Shown here piece after piece: positions 1-7,858 of a DNA stretch of 30,690 nt. The translations under genes were made by a program, and so were the position numbers. Every line of letters starts with the position of its first letter. The stretch's first letter is position 1. This DNA comes from Kineosphaera sp039812485 (GTDB lineage: Bacteria; Actinomycetota; Actinomycetes; Actinomycetales; Dermatophilaceae): positions 1 to 30,690 of the forward strand of contig JBDIAP010000027.1 of NCBI GenBank assembly GCA_039812485.1, read 5' to 3'. A model generated the notes under the pieces. That model made no database searches. It saw nothing but the letters and a program-made list of their open reading frames with translations, and had not been told where the DNA came from.

Positions 1-99
1 GGAGGTGTTGCCGCCCGCGTAGTTGGTGACCTCCGGCCGCGACCCGAGGCGGTGCGAGCGGTCGAGCAGGTCGAGCACGGGCTGCGGCTGATCGGTCAT
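1..99 (-). CDS. rhaD: Bifunctional rhamnulose-1-phosphate aldolase / lactaldehyde dehydrogenase, N-terminal fragment
   Basis: Only the first 33 codons lie in the window; the gene continues past the left edge. The visible protein begins MTDQPQPVLDLLDRSHRLG and reaches NYAGGNTS, the start of the class II aldolase domain in the long aldolase/short-chain-dehydrogenase fusion (often RhaD or RhaED) of actinobacteria and bacilli. In that family the N-terminal half cleaves L-rhamnulose-1-phosphate to dihydroxyacetone phosphate and L-lactaldehyde, and the C-terminal half oxidises lactaldehyde with NAD. The ATG at 97-99 has a GAGGAC ribosome binding site just upstream. It is divergent from the LacI gene and belongs with the rhamnose operon to its right. 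The fusion itself cannot be seen here. A single-domain aldolase is less likely given the motif, but not excluded. Confidence 0.8.
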   Translation of the reverse strand, partial: MTDQPQPVLDLLDRSHRLGSRPEVTNYAGGNTS

Positions 100-122
100 G
101 ACGTCCTCGTCTGTGGCTCGCG

Positions 123-218
123 TCGTGATGGGTTCGGGTCGTAGTGGGTTCGGGTCGTGATGGGTTCGCGTCGTGATGGGTTCGGGTCGTCGTGGGTCGA
201 TGTCGTCGTGGGTCGATG
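123..218. repeat. Six tandem copies of a 16-bp unit
   Basis: Six head-to-tail 16-bp units start at 123, 139, 155, 171, 187 and 203. Copies 1 and 4 are identical (TCGTGATGGGTTCGGG); copies 2 and 3 differ slightly. Copies 5 and 6 are identical to each other but form a variant (TCGTCGTGGGTCGATG). The array lies between the aldolase start and its predicted promoter, so it would be transcribed as part of that gene's 5' leader. There are no spacers, so it is not a CRISPR array. Confidence 0.9.
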
Positions 219-312
219 CGTGGAGTGCGCGTCGTCGTGGCGTCGTGCGTCTCGGCCACTCCGCGCGCCGGCGCGGCGCCGAGTCGCCTCCGCCCTGACG
301 GCTGCCCTCGCG

Positions 313-341
313 ATCGAACCGCGACGCATGAACCGTTTCAA
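313..341 (-). promoter_or_regulatory. Predicted promoter of the aldolase gene with LacI-type operator
   Basis: On the minus strand a -35-like TTGAAA (341-336) is followed after exactly 17 bp by a -10-like TTCGAT (318-313). The -35 box is inside a near-palindrome at 328-341 (ATGAACCGTTTCAA) that resembles LacI-family operators and matches the site at 1614-1627 in 11 of 14 positions. A transcript from here would carry a leader of about 200 nt holding the 16-bp repeats. It is called from sequence pattern only. Confidence 0.5.
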
Positions 342-409
342 GCAGCACGGTATCGACCGTGTCGCCACCGGGTCAATGGTGCCATCGACGCTGGCCGGAT
401 GCCGAACCT

Positions 410-438
410 CGGACATCGCGCGGCCCGCGGGCTATCGT
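410..438 (+). promoter_or_regulatory. Predicted promoter of the lacI-type gene (leaderless)
   Basis: A CGGACA box (410-415), a 17-bp spacer and TATCGT (433-438) precede the ATG at 445 by only six bases. No Shine-Dalgarno sequence is present. This spacing is typical of leaderless actinobacterial transcripts, which begin at the start codon. Confidence 0.5.
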
Positions 439-444
439 TGACAG

Positions 445-1521
445 ATGAGACACCTGGCGGGAGCCGCCGCGCGGGTCAAGGACGTCGCCCGGGCCGCGGG
501 CGTGTCCACCGGCACCGTCTCGAATGTGCTGCACCGGCCCGACCTCGTCACGGACGCGACCCGCGACCGGGTGCTCGCGGCCATGGAGGACGTGGGCTTC
601 GACTACGAGGAATGCATGCGCTCGGGCCCCCACCGACCCATCGCGCTCGTCGTCATCGACTCGGCGAACCCCTTCTTCATGCAGCTCACTCGCGGGGCCG
701 AGGAGGAGATCGTCGCGCGCGGCGACCTCGTCGTCGTCGCCAACAGCAGCGGCGACGTGGCCCGCGAGCGTCGCTACCTCGACGTCTTCGCCGAGCAGCG
801 GGTGCGCGGGCTGCTGCTCGCCCCGACGCACCACGAGATGCCCGACCTGGAGGGGCTGGAGCTGCTCGGCATCCCCATCGTGTGCCTCGATCGGCACCTG
901 CCGGGCGGGTCGGCGGCGCTCCAGCCGGTGTCGTCGGTCTACGTCGACGACGTCGAGGGCGGCCGCATCGCCGGCCGCCACCTCGTCGAGCTCGGCCACC
1001 GTCAGGTCTTCTTCGCGGGCGGGCCGATGAGCCTGCAGCAGGTGCGCGACCGGCTGGAGGGCTTCCGTGAGGTGATCGCGGCCGCCGGCGGGTCGGTGCA
1101 CTACGCCGCCACCGAGGCCCTGACCATCGCGGAGGGGCGCACGTTGGGCGCGCGGCTCGATCCGGCCGATCCGCAGGCCCCGACCGCCCTCTTCGCGGCG
1201 AACGACCTCGTCGCCATGGGGGTGCTCAACGAGCTGCGGCATCGGGGCTTCGCCGTGCCGGCCGACCTGTCGATCATCGGCTACGACGACATCGAGATCG
1301 CCGCGACGACCGCGGTGCCGCTCTCGTCGGTGCACCAGCCGGCCTACGACATCGGTCGCGCGGGCGCCGGTCTCCTCTACGAGCGGCTCGCCGCCACGGA
1401 CGGCGCGGGCGACGGGGACGCGCACGTCGCCCGGCACGTGCGCTTCGAGCCGAGGCTCGTCGTGCGGGCCTCCACCGCCGCTGCGCCGCACGCCGGCGCC
1501 GCTGCGCCGCACGCCGGCTGA
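445..1521 (+). CDS. LacI-family transcriptional regulator of rhamnose genes
   Basis: This is a 358-aa LacI/GalR-type protein. The N-terminal helix-turn-helix is clear (VKDVARAAGVSTGTVSNVLH, from about residue 11), followed by the hinge and a periplasmic-binding-protein-like effector domain (IALVVIDSANPFF near residue 66; FAANDLVAMGVLNEL and GYDDIEIAATTAVPLSSV in the C-terminal half). It should bind DNA as a dimer and release it with a sugar effector. Its place between the aldolase and the rhamnose transporter operon, plus two similar palindromes upstream of both transcription units, suggest a rhamnose-responsive repressor; that is inference. The last residues (AAPHAGAAAPHAG) are a 21-bp tandem duplication, not a conserved part of the family. 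The start at 445 is chosen because the domain begins immediately after it and a -10 box lies six bases upstream. Confidence 0.85.
   Translation: MRHLAGAAARVKDVARAAGVSTGTVSNVLHRPDLVTDATRDRVLAAMEDVGFDYEECMRSGPHRPIALVVIDSANPFFMQLTRGAEEEIVARGDLVVVANSSGDVARERRYLDVFAEQRVRGLLLAPTHHEMPDLEGLELLGIPIVCLDRHLPGGSAALQPVSSVYVDDVEGGRIAGRHLVELGHRQVFFAGGPMSLQQVRDRLEGFREVIAAAGGSVHYAATEALTIAEGRTLGARLDPADPQAPTALFAANDLVAMGVLNELRHRGFAVPADLSIIGYDDIEIAATTAVPLSSVHQPAYDIGRAGAGLLYERLAATDGAGDGDAHVARHVRFEPRLVVRASTAAAPHAGAAAPHAG
1477..1518 (+). repeat. 21-bp perfect tandem duplication at the 3' end of the LacI-type gene
   Basis: Two identical adjacent 21-bp copies (1477-1497 and 1498-1518) end directly before the stop codon. 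Each encodes the heptapeptide AAAPHAG or its frame equivalent. Confidence 0.9.
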
Positions 1522-1531
1522 GCCCCGGCCA

Positions 1532-1567
1532 CCCACCGACGCCCCCACCGACGCCCCCACCGACGCA
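1532..1567. repeat. Three tandem copies of a 12-bp unit
   Basis: CCCACCGACGCC occurs at 1532-1543 and 1544-1555, with a one-base variant at 1556-1567. The array lies just downstream of the regulator stop codon and upstream of the rhaS promoter. Confidence 0.8.
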
Positions 1568-1599
1568 GCCCACCGATCAGACGAGATGCGCCGTGGGTC

Positions 1600-1628
1600 T
1601 TGTCAAAGGCCGCTTGACTCGTTTCAAT
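1600..1628 (+). promoter_or_regulatory. Predicted promoter and LacI-type operator of the rhamnose transport operon
   Basis: TTGTCA (1600-1605), a 17-bp spacer and TTCAAT (1623-1628) form a plausible promoter. The -10 box overlaps a near-palindrome at 1614-1627 (TTGACTCGTTTCAA), which shares 11 of 14 bases with the site at 328-341. Binding there would block RNA polymerase, consistent with repression by the neighbouring LacI-type protein. The leader to the rhaS start would be about 160 nt. Confidence 0.5.
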
Positions 1629-1794
1629 CAGTCCAACGCCGCGAGGTACGTCGACATGTTCACGACCCGGGCGCGCCTTGCCGTGACAGGGTGTGCCCAG
1701 GTCGGCGCGCCTGCCACGTCGGCCACCGCGGCGCCGTGGTCCCCGGCGCCGCAAGCCCGCGGCCGCGCGCCGCCGACCACCGCAGGAGACAACG

Positions 1795-2859
1795 ATGACT
1801 CCGATCCGCAAGACCACGGCACTGCTGGCGATCGTCGCGCTGGGCATGCTGCCGACCGCGTGCACGAAGAAGAGCGAGAGCAACCCCGGCGGAGCGGCCC
1901 CCGCCACCGCGTCGGCCGCGACGAGCGGCGCGGGTGGCTCAGGAAGCAAGGTCAAGGTCGCCTTCGTGCCCAAGCTGCAGGGCATCCCCTACTTCGAGGC
2001 GATGAACGCGGGCGGCAAGAAGGCCGCGGAAGAGATGGGCACGGTCGAGTGGCTCTATCAGGGCCCGACCCAGGCCGACGCGGCCGCCCAGGCCGACATC
2101 GTCCGCTCGTTCATCCAGCAGAAGGTCGACGCGCTCATCGTCGCCCCCAACGACCCCGACTCGATGGCGCCGCTGCTCAAGCAGGCCAAGGACGCGGGCA
2201 TCTCCGTCGCCACCTCCGACACCGACGCGCCCACCTCGGTGCGCGAGGTCTTCGTCAACCAGGCCACCGCACAGGGCATCGGCGAGGCGCTCACCGACTC
2301 CCTCCTCAAGGCGATGGGCGGCAAGGGCTCCTACGCGATCGTGAGCTGCGGGCAGACGGCCGAGAACCTCAACTCCTGGATCAAGGTCCAGAAGGACTAC
2401 ACCGCGAAGAAGTACCCCGACGCCACGATCGTCGACGTCGTGTATGCCGGCGAGGACCAGGCGAAGGCGACCCAGATGGCCACCGACCTCATGAACGCCC
2501 ACCCCGACCTCACCGGCCTCGTCGGCGAGTGCACCTCGTCGGCGCCGGGCGTCGCGCAGGCGGTCAAGGACGCCGGCAAGACCGGCAAGGTCTTCACGGT
2601 CGGGCTCGGCACGCCGCAGGCGATGAAGCCCTACCTCGTCGACGGCTCCTCGAGCGCCTCGATCCTGTGGAACGTCGAGAACCTCGGCTACCTCACCGCG
2701 TGGACCGGCGCCCAGCTCGCCGAGGGCAAGACCCTCGCCGCGACGAACAAGGTCAACGACGCCATGCCCGCCGTGACGTTCGACGCGGCCACCAAGATGC
2801 TGCTCCTGGGCCCCGCCCTGGAGATCACGAAGGACAACGTCGACCAGTTCAACTACTGA
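1795..2859 (+). CDS. rhaS: Rhamnose ABC transporter substrate-binding lipoprotein
   Basis: This 354-aa lipoprotein begins with a short charged start, a hydrophobic stretch and a lipobox ending LPTAC (Cys23), followed by a Ser/Gly/Ala-rich linker. The body is a type I periplasmic-binding fold of the ribose/rhamnose class (VKVAFVPKLQGIPYFEAMN near the mature N-terminus; ALIVAPNDPDSMAPLLKQA; NAHPDLTGLVGE). It is expected to sit on the outer face of the membrane and deliver L-rhamnose to the permeases. The ATG at 1795 has AGGAG eight bases upstream; the upstream extension of the frame is low-complexity Arg/Pro and was rejected. It is first in a tight operon with the ATPase (3-bp gap). Substrate is inferred from the isomerase and kinase downstream. 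Confidence 0.88.
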   Translation: MTPIRKTTALLAIVALGMLPTACTKKSESNPGGAAPATASAATSGAGGSGSKVKVAFVPKLQGIPYFEAMNAGGKKAAEEMGTVEWLYQGPTQADAAAQADIVRSFIQQKVDALIVAPNDPDSMAPLLKQAKDAGISVATSDTDAPTSVREVFVNQATAQGIGEALTDSLLKAMGGKGSYAIVSCGQTAENLNSWIKVQKDYTAKKYPDATIVDVVYAGEDQAKATQMATDLMNAHPDLTGLVGECTSSAPGVAQAVKDAGKTGKVFTVGLGTPQAMKPYLVDGSSSASILWNVENLGYLTAWTGAQLAEGKTLAATNKVNDAMPAVTFDAATKMLLLGPALEITKDNVDQFNY

Positions 2860-2862
2860 GTC

Positions 2863-4428
2863 GTGACGTCGACCCCCGCTCACGAGTCGAGTCGGCCGGT
2901 CACGGACCGGCTGGCGATGACGGGCGTCTCCAAACGGTTCGGCGCCGTGCGCGCGATCCGGCACGCCGACCTGCGCGTGCGACCCGGCACGGTGCACGCG
3001 CTCGTCGGGGAGAACGGCGCGGGCAAGTCGACGATGATCAAGATCCTCGCCGGTGTCGAGACCGCCGACACCGGCGAGATCGAGGTCGACGGGGCGCCGG
3101 CGACGATCCGTGACACGAGCGACGCGCTCGCGCTGGGCATCGCCACCGTCTATCAGGAGCCGCAGCTCTTCGGCGAGCTCACCGTGTCGGAGAACGTCTT
3201 TGTCGGCCGTGAGCTGCGCGGGCGCGGCGGCCGGATCGACTGGGCGGCCCAGAACGAGCAGGTCGGGCGCGTACTCGACCTGCTCGGACTGCCCCGCCGC
3301 ATCGCGACCTCGCCGGTGGCCGACCTGCCGATCGCCACCCAGCAGCAGGTCTCCATCGCCAAGGCGCTCATCGGCGAGGCGACGATCCTCATCCTCGACG
3401 AGCCGTCGGCGATCCTCACCGACGCCGAGATCGACGTGCTCTTCGGAGTCGTGCGGCGACTCGTCGCCGCGGGCGTCAGCGTCATCTACATCAGCCACCG
3501 GCTCGACGAGCTCTTCCGCATCGCCGACGAGGTGACGGTGATGCGCGACGGCGCGACGATCGGCACCTACCCCATCGGGGAGCTGACCGTGCGCAAGGTG
3601 GCCGAGCTCATGGTCGGCGGCATCCTGTCCGCACAGAAGAGCGTGCGTGAGCCGACCCAGGACGCCCCGGCCCTCGAGCTGAGCGGCCTGGGCCGGGTCG
3701 GTGCCTTCCACGACGTCGACGTCGCCGTGCGGCCCGGGGAGGTCGTGGCTCTCTACGGGCTGGTGGGGTCGGGTGTCTCGGAGATCGCGGCCTGCATCTA
3801 CGGCATCGACCAGGCCACGGCCGGCACGATCACGCTCGCGGGGCGGCGGGTGCGCCCCAAGAACCCGGGGCACGCGCAACGCCTGGGCATCGCGCTGCTG
3901 CCGGCGAACCGCACGAAGGAGGGCATGTTCTCCTTCCAGTCGATCGCCTTCAACATCTCGGCCGGCCATCTGGCCCGCCTCTCGCGCTGGGGCTGGATGA
4001 ACGCCGTGGCGGAGCGCACGGTCGCCCGCGACCTCATCGCGCGCCTGGCCGTCAAGACGCCCAGCGAGCGGCAGGCCATCGGCGCGATGAGCGGCGGCAA
4101 CGCCCAGAAGGTCGTGTTGGCGCGCCAGCTCGTGGCGCGGCCCGACGTGCTCGTGCTCGCCGAGCCCACCCAGGGCGTCGACATCGGCGCCAAGGAGGAG
4201 ATCCACCGCATCATCGCCGAGCTCGCCGCCGAGGGCACGGCCGTGCTCGTCGTGACCTCCGACCTGCCCGAAGCGTTGCGGGTCGCCGACCGGCTCGTCG
4301 TCGTGCGCGGCGGCACGACGACGCGCGAGTTCGGGCCCGACGCCACGCAGGTCGACGTGCTCGCCGAGGCCGCGGGCCATCAGGGCGGGGACAGCGCCGA
4401 TCAGGCCGGTCACGAGGAGGCCTCATGA
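2863..4428 (+). CDS. rhaT: Rhamnose ABC transporter ATP-binding protein (double NBD)
   Basis: This is a 521-aa sugar-importer ATPase with two nucleotide-binding domains, as in RbsA and MglA. Domain 1 has Walker A GENGAGKST and Walker B LILDEPSA. Domain 2 has the degenerate loop GLVGSGVSEI in place of Walker A, signature MSGGNAQKV and Walker B-like LVLAEPTQGVD. Loss of a normal second P-loop is usual in this family. It should power uptake through RhaP and RhaQ at the inner membrane. The GTG at 2863 lies three bases after the rhaS stop and lacks a clear Shine-Dalgarno site, so it may rely on coupling; an internal ATG at 2917 would give a 503-aa protein closer to the usual length. The stop overlaps the rhaP start (ATGA, 4425-4428). 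Confidence 0.88.
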   Translation: MTSTPAHESSRPVTDRLAMTGVSKRFGAVRAIRHADLRVRPGTVHALVGENGAGKSTMIKILAGVETADTGEIEVDGAPATIRDTSDALALGIATVYQEPQLFGELTVSENVFVGRELRGRGGRIDWAAQNEQVGRVLDLLGLPRRIATSPVADLPIATQQQVSIAKALIGEATILILDEPSAILTDAEIDVLFGVVRRLVAAGVSVIYISHRLDELFRIADEVTVMRDGATIGTYPIGELTVRKVAELMVGGILSAQKSVREPTQDAPALELSGLGRVGAFHDVDVAVRPGEVVALYGLVGSGVSEIAACIYGIDQATAGTITLAGRRVRPKNPGHAQRLGIALLPANRTKEGMFSFQSIAFNISAGHLARLSRWGWMNAVAERTVARDLIARLAVKTPSERQAIGAMSGGNAQKVVLARQLVARPDVLVLAEPTQGVDIGAKEEIHRIIAELAAEGTAVLVVTSDLPEALRVADRLVVVRGGTTTREFGPDATQVDVLAEAAGHQGGDSADQAGHEEAS

Positions 4429-5504
4429 GCACCGCCACCGATGCGACGACCTCGCCCGGGGCACCCGGCGGCGGTCCGTCGGCCCGGCGATCAGGCGGAC
4501 GCGACCGCGTGCTGCCGCCACCGGTGAGCGGCCAGGAGATCGTGCTCATCGCCGTCATCGCCGCGCTGTGGGTCGTGCTCGCGCTGACGACGCCCGCGTT
4601 CGCCACCGCCGGGTCGATCCAGCCGCTCCTCGTCGCGACCGCCCCCATCGCGCTCGCCGGCATCGGCATGACGATCGTCATCATCACCGGCGGCATCGAC
4701 GTCTCGGTCGGGGCGGCGATGCTCGTCTGCGCCGTCATCACCGCCAAGGTGCTCGTGGCCACCGCGTTGCCCACGCCGCTGGCCCTGCCGCTCGCCCTCG
4801 CGCTCGCGATCGGCGTCGGCGGGCTGTTGGGACTGGTCAACGGGGTGCTCACCGCCTACGGGAGGGTGCACGCGATCATCATCACCTTCGGCACGATGAA
4901 CGTCTTCCTCTTCGTCGGCCTGCAGATCTTCGGCTCCCGCACCGTCAACGGCATCCCCTCGGCGCTGCAGGTCTTCGGGCGCGGGGTCGCCGGGCGCACG
5001 CTGGGCGTGCCGCACGCGTTCGTGCTCACGCTGCTCATCGCCGCCGTCGCCTGGTGGTATCTGCGGCACACCGCGGGCGGCCGGCACTACTACGCGATCG
5101 GCGGCGACCCGCGGGCCGCGCGGCTCGCGGGCATCGACGTGCGCGGCCGCATCCTCTCGGCGTATGTCGTCACGGGCCTGCTCGTCGGGCTCGCCGCGTG
5201 CTTCCTCATCGCCCAGGGCACGAGCACCCTCGACCAGTCCGTCGGCAACGGCAAGGAGCTCGCGGTCATCGCCGCGGTCGTCATCGGCGGCACGTCGATC
5301 ATGGGCGGGCGGGGGTCGGTGCTCGGCACCGTGCTGGGGGCGCTCCTCGTGCAGACCGTCACCTCGGGCGTCACCCAGCTCGGGTGGCCGTCACAGCTCT
5401 CCGACCTCTTCGTCGGCGTCTTCATCATCGTCGCGGTCGGCGCCGACCTGCTCCGCGAGCGGGCCCGGCGCCGGGCGCTGCGGGCGAAGGGAGGGGCGGC
5501 ATGA
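4425..5504 (+). CDS. rhaP: Rhamnose ABC transporter permease 1
   Basis: This 359-aa inner-membrane permease belongs to the ribose/rhamnose BPD_transp_2 family. About 30 hydrophilic residues precede the first membrane helix (EIVLIAVIAALWVVLALTT). Family motifs include IVIITGGIDVSVGA and, near the C-terminus, AAVVIGGTSIMGGRGSVLGT, a conserved loop of these permeases. Roughly eight to ten hydrophobic segments are visible. It overlaps rhaT by four bases and rhaQ by four bases (ATGA at 5501-5504), indicating translational coupling. It should form the translocation pore with RhaQ. Confidence 0.87.
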   Translation: MSTATDATTSPGAPGGGPSARRSGGRDRVLPPPVSGQEIVLIAVIAALWVVLALTTPAFATAGSIQPLLVATAPIALAGIGMTIVIITGGIDVSVGAAMLVCAVITAKVLVATALPTPLALPLALALAIGVGGLLGLVNGVLTAYGRVHAIIITFGTMNVFLFVGLQIFGSRTVNGIPSALQVFGRGVAGRTLGVPHAFVLTLLIAAVAWWYLRHTAGGRHYYAIGGDPRAARLAGIDVRGRILSAYVVTGLLVGLAACFLIAQGTSTLDQSVGNGKELAVIAAVVIGGTSIMGGRGSVLGTVLGALLVQTVTSGVTQLGWPSQLSDLFVGVFIIVAVGADLLRERARRRALRAKGGAA

Positions 5505-6601
5505 GCGCACCCCACGGGTCGACGGCGGCACCGGCGGCGCAGCAGGAGGGCCGCCCCCGGGAGACCGGACTCGGGCCCACACTGTTGCGTGCGGTGCTGA
5601 CCCAGCGGATCGCGCTGCTCGCGGTGCTCATCGTGCTCGTCCTGGTCTACTTCACGGGGCTCGACCTCGGCGGCTACCTCACGGCGCCCTACGACCCCGA
5701 CTACCTGTCGGCCTCGCTCATCAACGCCGTGCCGCTGGCGATGCTCGCGCTGGCCGAGCTGCTCGTCATCCTCTCGGGGCGCGGCGGCATCGACCTGTCG
5801 GTCGGGGCGATCGTCGCGCTGTCGGGCATGATCTTCGGCTTCCTCTACGGCCAGTGGGGGTGGCCGCTGTGGTTCGCCGTCGCCGCGACCGCCGCCTTCG
5901 GCGCGCTGTGCGGGGCGCTCAACGGGTTCCTCGTCGCCTACATCGGCTTCCCCGCTCTCATCGCGACGCTCGCGACCTTCTACGCCTTCAAGTCGCTGGC
6001 CATCGTCGTCAACCACCAGTCGCCGATCTCGACGCCGCCGATCCAGGAGCTCTACTCGCTGAGCCGCTCGGTCGAGCTTCCCGTCATCGGGGCGCAGCTG
6101 CCCGACGTGCCGCTGGGCATCTTCACGTTCCTGGTGCCGACGATCGTGCTCGTGTGGGTGCTGCTGGCGCGCACGACATACGGGCGGCGGCTCTACGCGA
6201 TCGGCACCAACGACGTCGCCGCGCTGTGGGCCGGCCAACCGGTGCGCGCGACCCGCTTCACCGCCTACACCCTCGCGGGGCTCATCAGCGGACTCGTCGC
6301 GGTCGTCACCGTCGCCCAGTTCGCCTCGGCCCGGCCCGATGCCGGAGTGTCGGGCAACGGCATGGCGCTGCCGGCCATCACGATCGCCGTGCTCGGCGGG
6401 GTCGCCATCACCGGCGGCATCGGCCGGGTCGCCGGGGTGGTGCTGGCGACGCTGCTCATCGTCTGGCTCAACGCCGGCATCCTGCTCGCCTTCGTCGGCA
6501 ACGAGGGCTCTCAATATCAGCTGCTCGCACTCGGCGCCGTGCTCATCGCGGCGGCGCTGCTCAACGGCTTCGCCGGACGGCGGTATGGCGTGGCGACCTG
6601 A
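5501..6601 (+). CDS. rhaQ: Rhamnose ABC transporter permease 2
   Basis: This 366-aa second permease of the same family carries ELLVILSGRGGIDLSVGAIVAL and AITIAVLGGVAITGGIGRVAG, the paralogous counterparts of the RhaP motifs. A hydrophilic N-terminus of about 30 residues is followed by multiple hydrophobic segments. The start at 5501 overlaps the rhaP stop and has a GAGGGG-type ribosome binding site inside rhaP. Two distinct permeases paired with a double-NBD ATPase is the arrangement known for rhamnose ABC importers (RhaSTPQ), unlike ribose importers, which use a permease homodimer. Confidence 0.86.
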   Translation: MSAPHGSTAAPAAQQEGRPRETGLGPTLLRAVLTQRIALLAVLIVLVLVYFTGLDLGGYLTAPYDPDYLSASLINAVPLAMLALAELLVILSGRGGIDLSVGAIVALSGMIFGFLYGQWGWPLWFAVAATAAFGALCGALNGFLVAYIGFPALIATLATFYAFKSLAIVVNHQSPISTPPIQELYSLSRSVELPVIGAQLPDVPLGIFTFLVPTIVLVWVLLARTTYGRRLYAIGTNDVAALWAGQPVRATRFTAYTLAGLISGLVAVVTVAQFASARPDAGVSGNGMALPAITIAVLGGVAITGGIGRVAGVVLATLLIVWLNAGILLAFVGNEGSQYQLLALGAVLIAAALLNGFAGRRYGVAT

Positions 6602-6675
6602 CTCGCCCCTGGCCCGCCGCCTCCCGCGGCCGGCCACCGCCCGCCCGCCGCAGCCGACCCGTGAAAGGCCCGCCG

Positions 6676-7854
6676 ATGACCGACCTGACCGACCTGCCGC
6701 CCCAGGCCCGCGCCCTCCTCCAGGAGCAGACGATCGAGCTGCCGAGCTGGGCCCTCGGCAACTCCGGCACGCGCTTCAAGGTGTTCGGCAGCCCCGGCAC
6801 GCCGCGCGACCCCTACGAGAAGATCGCCGACGCGGCGCAGGTGCACCGGTTCACGGGCGCGGCGCCGCGGGTGTCGCTGCACATCCCGTGGGACCGGGTC
6901 GACGACCTCGCGCTGCTCGCCGCGCACGCCAAGGAGCACGGGGTGGCGATCGGTGCGATCAACTCCAACGTCTTCCAGGACGACGACTACAAGCTGGGGT
7001 CGCTGTGCCACCCCGACGAGCGGGTGCGGGCCAAGGCCGTCGCGCACCACCTGGGCTGCATCGACGTCATGCGTGCGACAGGCTCGACCGACCTCAAGAT
7101 CTGGCTTGCCGACGGGCTGAACTATCCGGGTCAGGACGACCTGCGCGCCCGCCAGGAGCGGCTCGCCGACGGACTCGCGCAGATCTATGCGGCGCTGGAC
7201 CCGCACATGCGGATCATCCTGGAATACAAGTTCTTCGAGCCCGCCTTCTACGCGACCGACGTGCCCGACTGGGGCACGGCGCTGCTGCACTGCCTGGCGC
7301 TCGGCGACCGGGCCCTGGTCGTGCTCGACACCGGCCATCACGCGCCGGGCACGAACATCGAGTTCATCGTCGCTCAGCTGCTGCGGGTAGGCCGGCTGGG
7401 CGCCTTCGACTTCAACAGCCGCTTCTACGCCGACGACGACCTCATGGTCGGTGCCGCCGACCCCTTCCAGCTCTTCCGGATCATGCACGAGATCGTGCAG
7501 GCCGGCGCGCTGGCAGCCAGCTCCGGGGTCAACTTCATGCTCGACCAGTGCCACAACATCGAGGACAAGATCCCCGGGCAGATCCGGTCGGTGATGAACG
7601 TGCAGGAGGCGACCGCCAAGGCGCTGCTCGTCGACGCCGCCGCGTTGGCGCGGGCGCAGGTCGCCGGCGACGTGCTCGCGGCCAACGGCGTGCTCATGGA
7701 CGCCTACAACACCGACGTGCGGCCGCTGCTCGCGCAGCTGCGCGAGGCGAAGGGGCTCGACCCCGACCCGATGCGGGCCTTCCTCGCCTCGGGATACCTG
7801 ACACAGATCACACAGGATCGTGTGGGAGGGCATCAGGCGGGCTGGGGCGCCTGA
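6676..7854 (+). CDS. rhaI: L-rhamnose isomerase (RhaI type)
   Basis: This 392-aa enzyme is expected to convert L-rhamnose to L-rhamnulose in the cytoplasm. It has the TIM-barrel xylose-isomerase-like pattern of the non-E. coli rhamnose isomerase family: ILEYKFFEP (Glu183), VVLDTGHHAPGTNIEF (Asp218, His221/222) and GAFDFNSRFYADDDL (Asp245 and following acids) fit metal-binding and catalytic positions. The N-terminal PSWALGNSGTRFKVF is also typical. The ATG at 6676 has AAAGG seven bases upstream; an in-frame GTG at 6661 is possible but would overlap that site. It follows rhaQ by 74 bp, with no obvious promoter or terminator in the gap, so it is probably in the same operon. RhaB begins four bases after its stop. 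Confidence 0.87.
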   Translation: MTDLTDLPPQARALLQEQTIELPSWALGNSGTRFKVFGSPGTPRDPYEKIADAAQVHRFTGAAPRVSLHIPWDRVDDLALLAAHAKEHGVAIGAINSNVFQDDDYKLGSLCHPDERVRAKAVAHHLGCIDVMRATGSTDLKIWLADGLNYPGQDDLRARQERLADGLAQIYAALDPHMRIILEYKFFEPAFYATDVPDWGTALLHCLALGDRALVVLDTGHHAPGTNIEFIVAQLLRVGRLGAFDFNSRFYADDDLMVGAADPFQLFRIMHEIVQAGALAASSGVNFMLDQCHNIEDKIPGQIRSVMNVQEATAKALLVDAAALARAQVAGDVLAANGVLMDAYNTDVRPLLAQLREAKGLDPDPMRAFLASGYLTQITQDRVGGHQAGWGA

Positions 7855-7858
7855 GCCG

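Noticed and set aside
123..218. Possible CRISPR array
   Set aside because: The units are directly adjacent with no spacers and there are no cas genes nearby, so it is a simple tandem repeat. The same reasoning applies to 26944-27048 and 27825-27967.
1939..4413. Long open frame on the minus strand opposite rhaS and rhaT
   Set aside because: It has Arg/Asp/His-rich low-complexity composition, no recognisable domain, and lies fully antisense to two clear transporter genes. It is a product of GC-rich codon bias.
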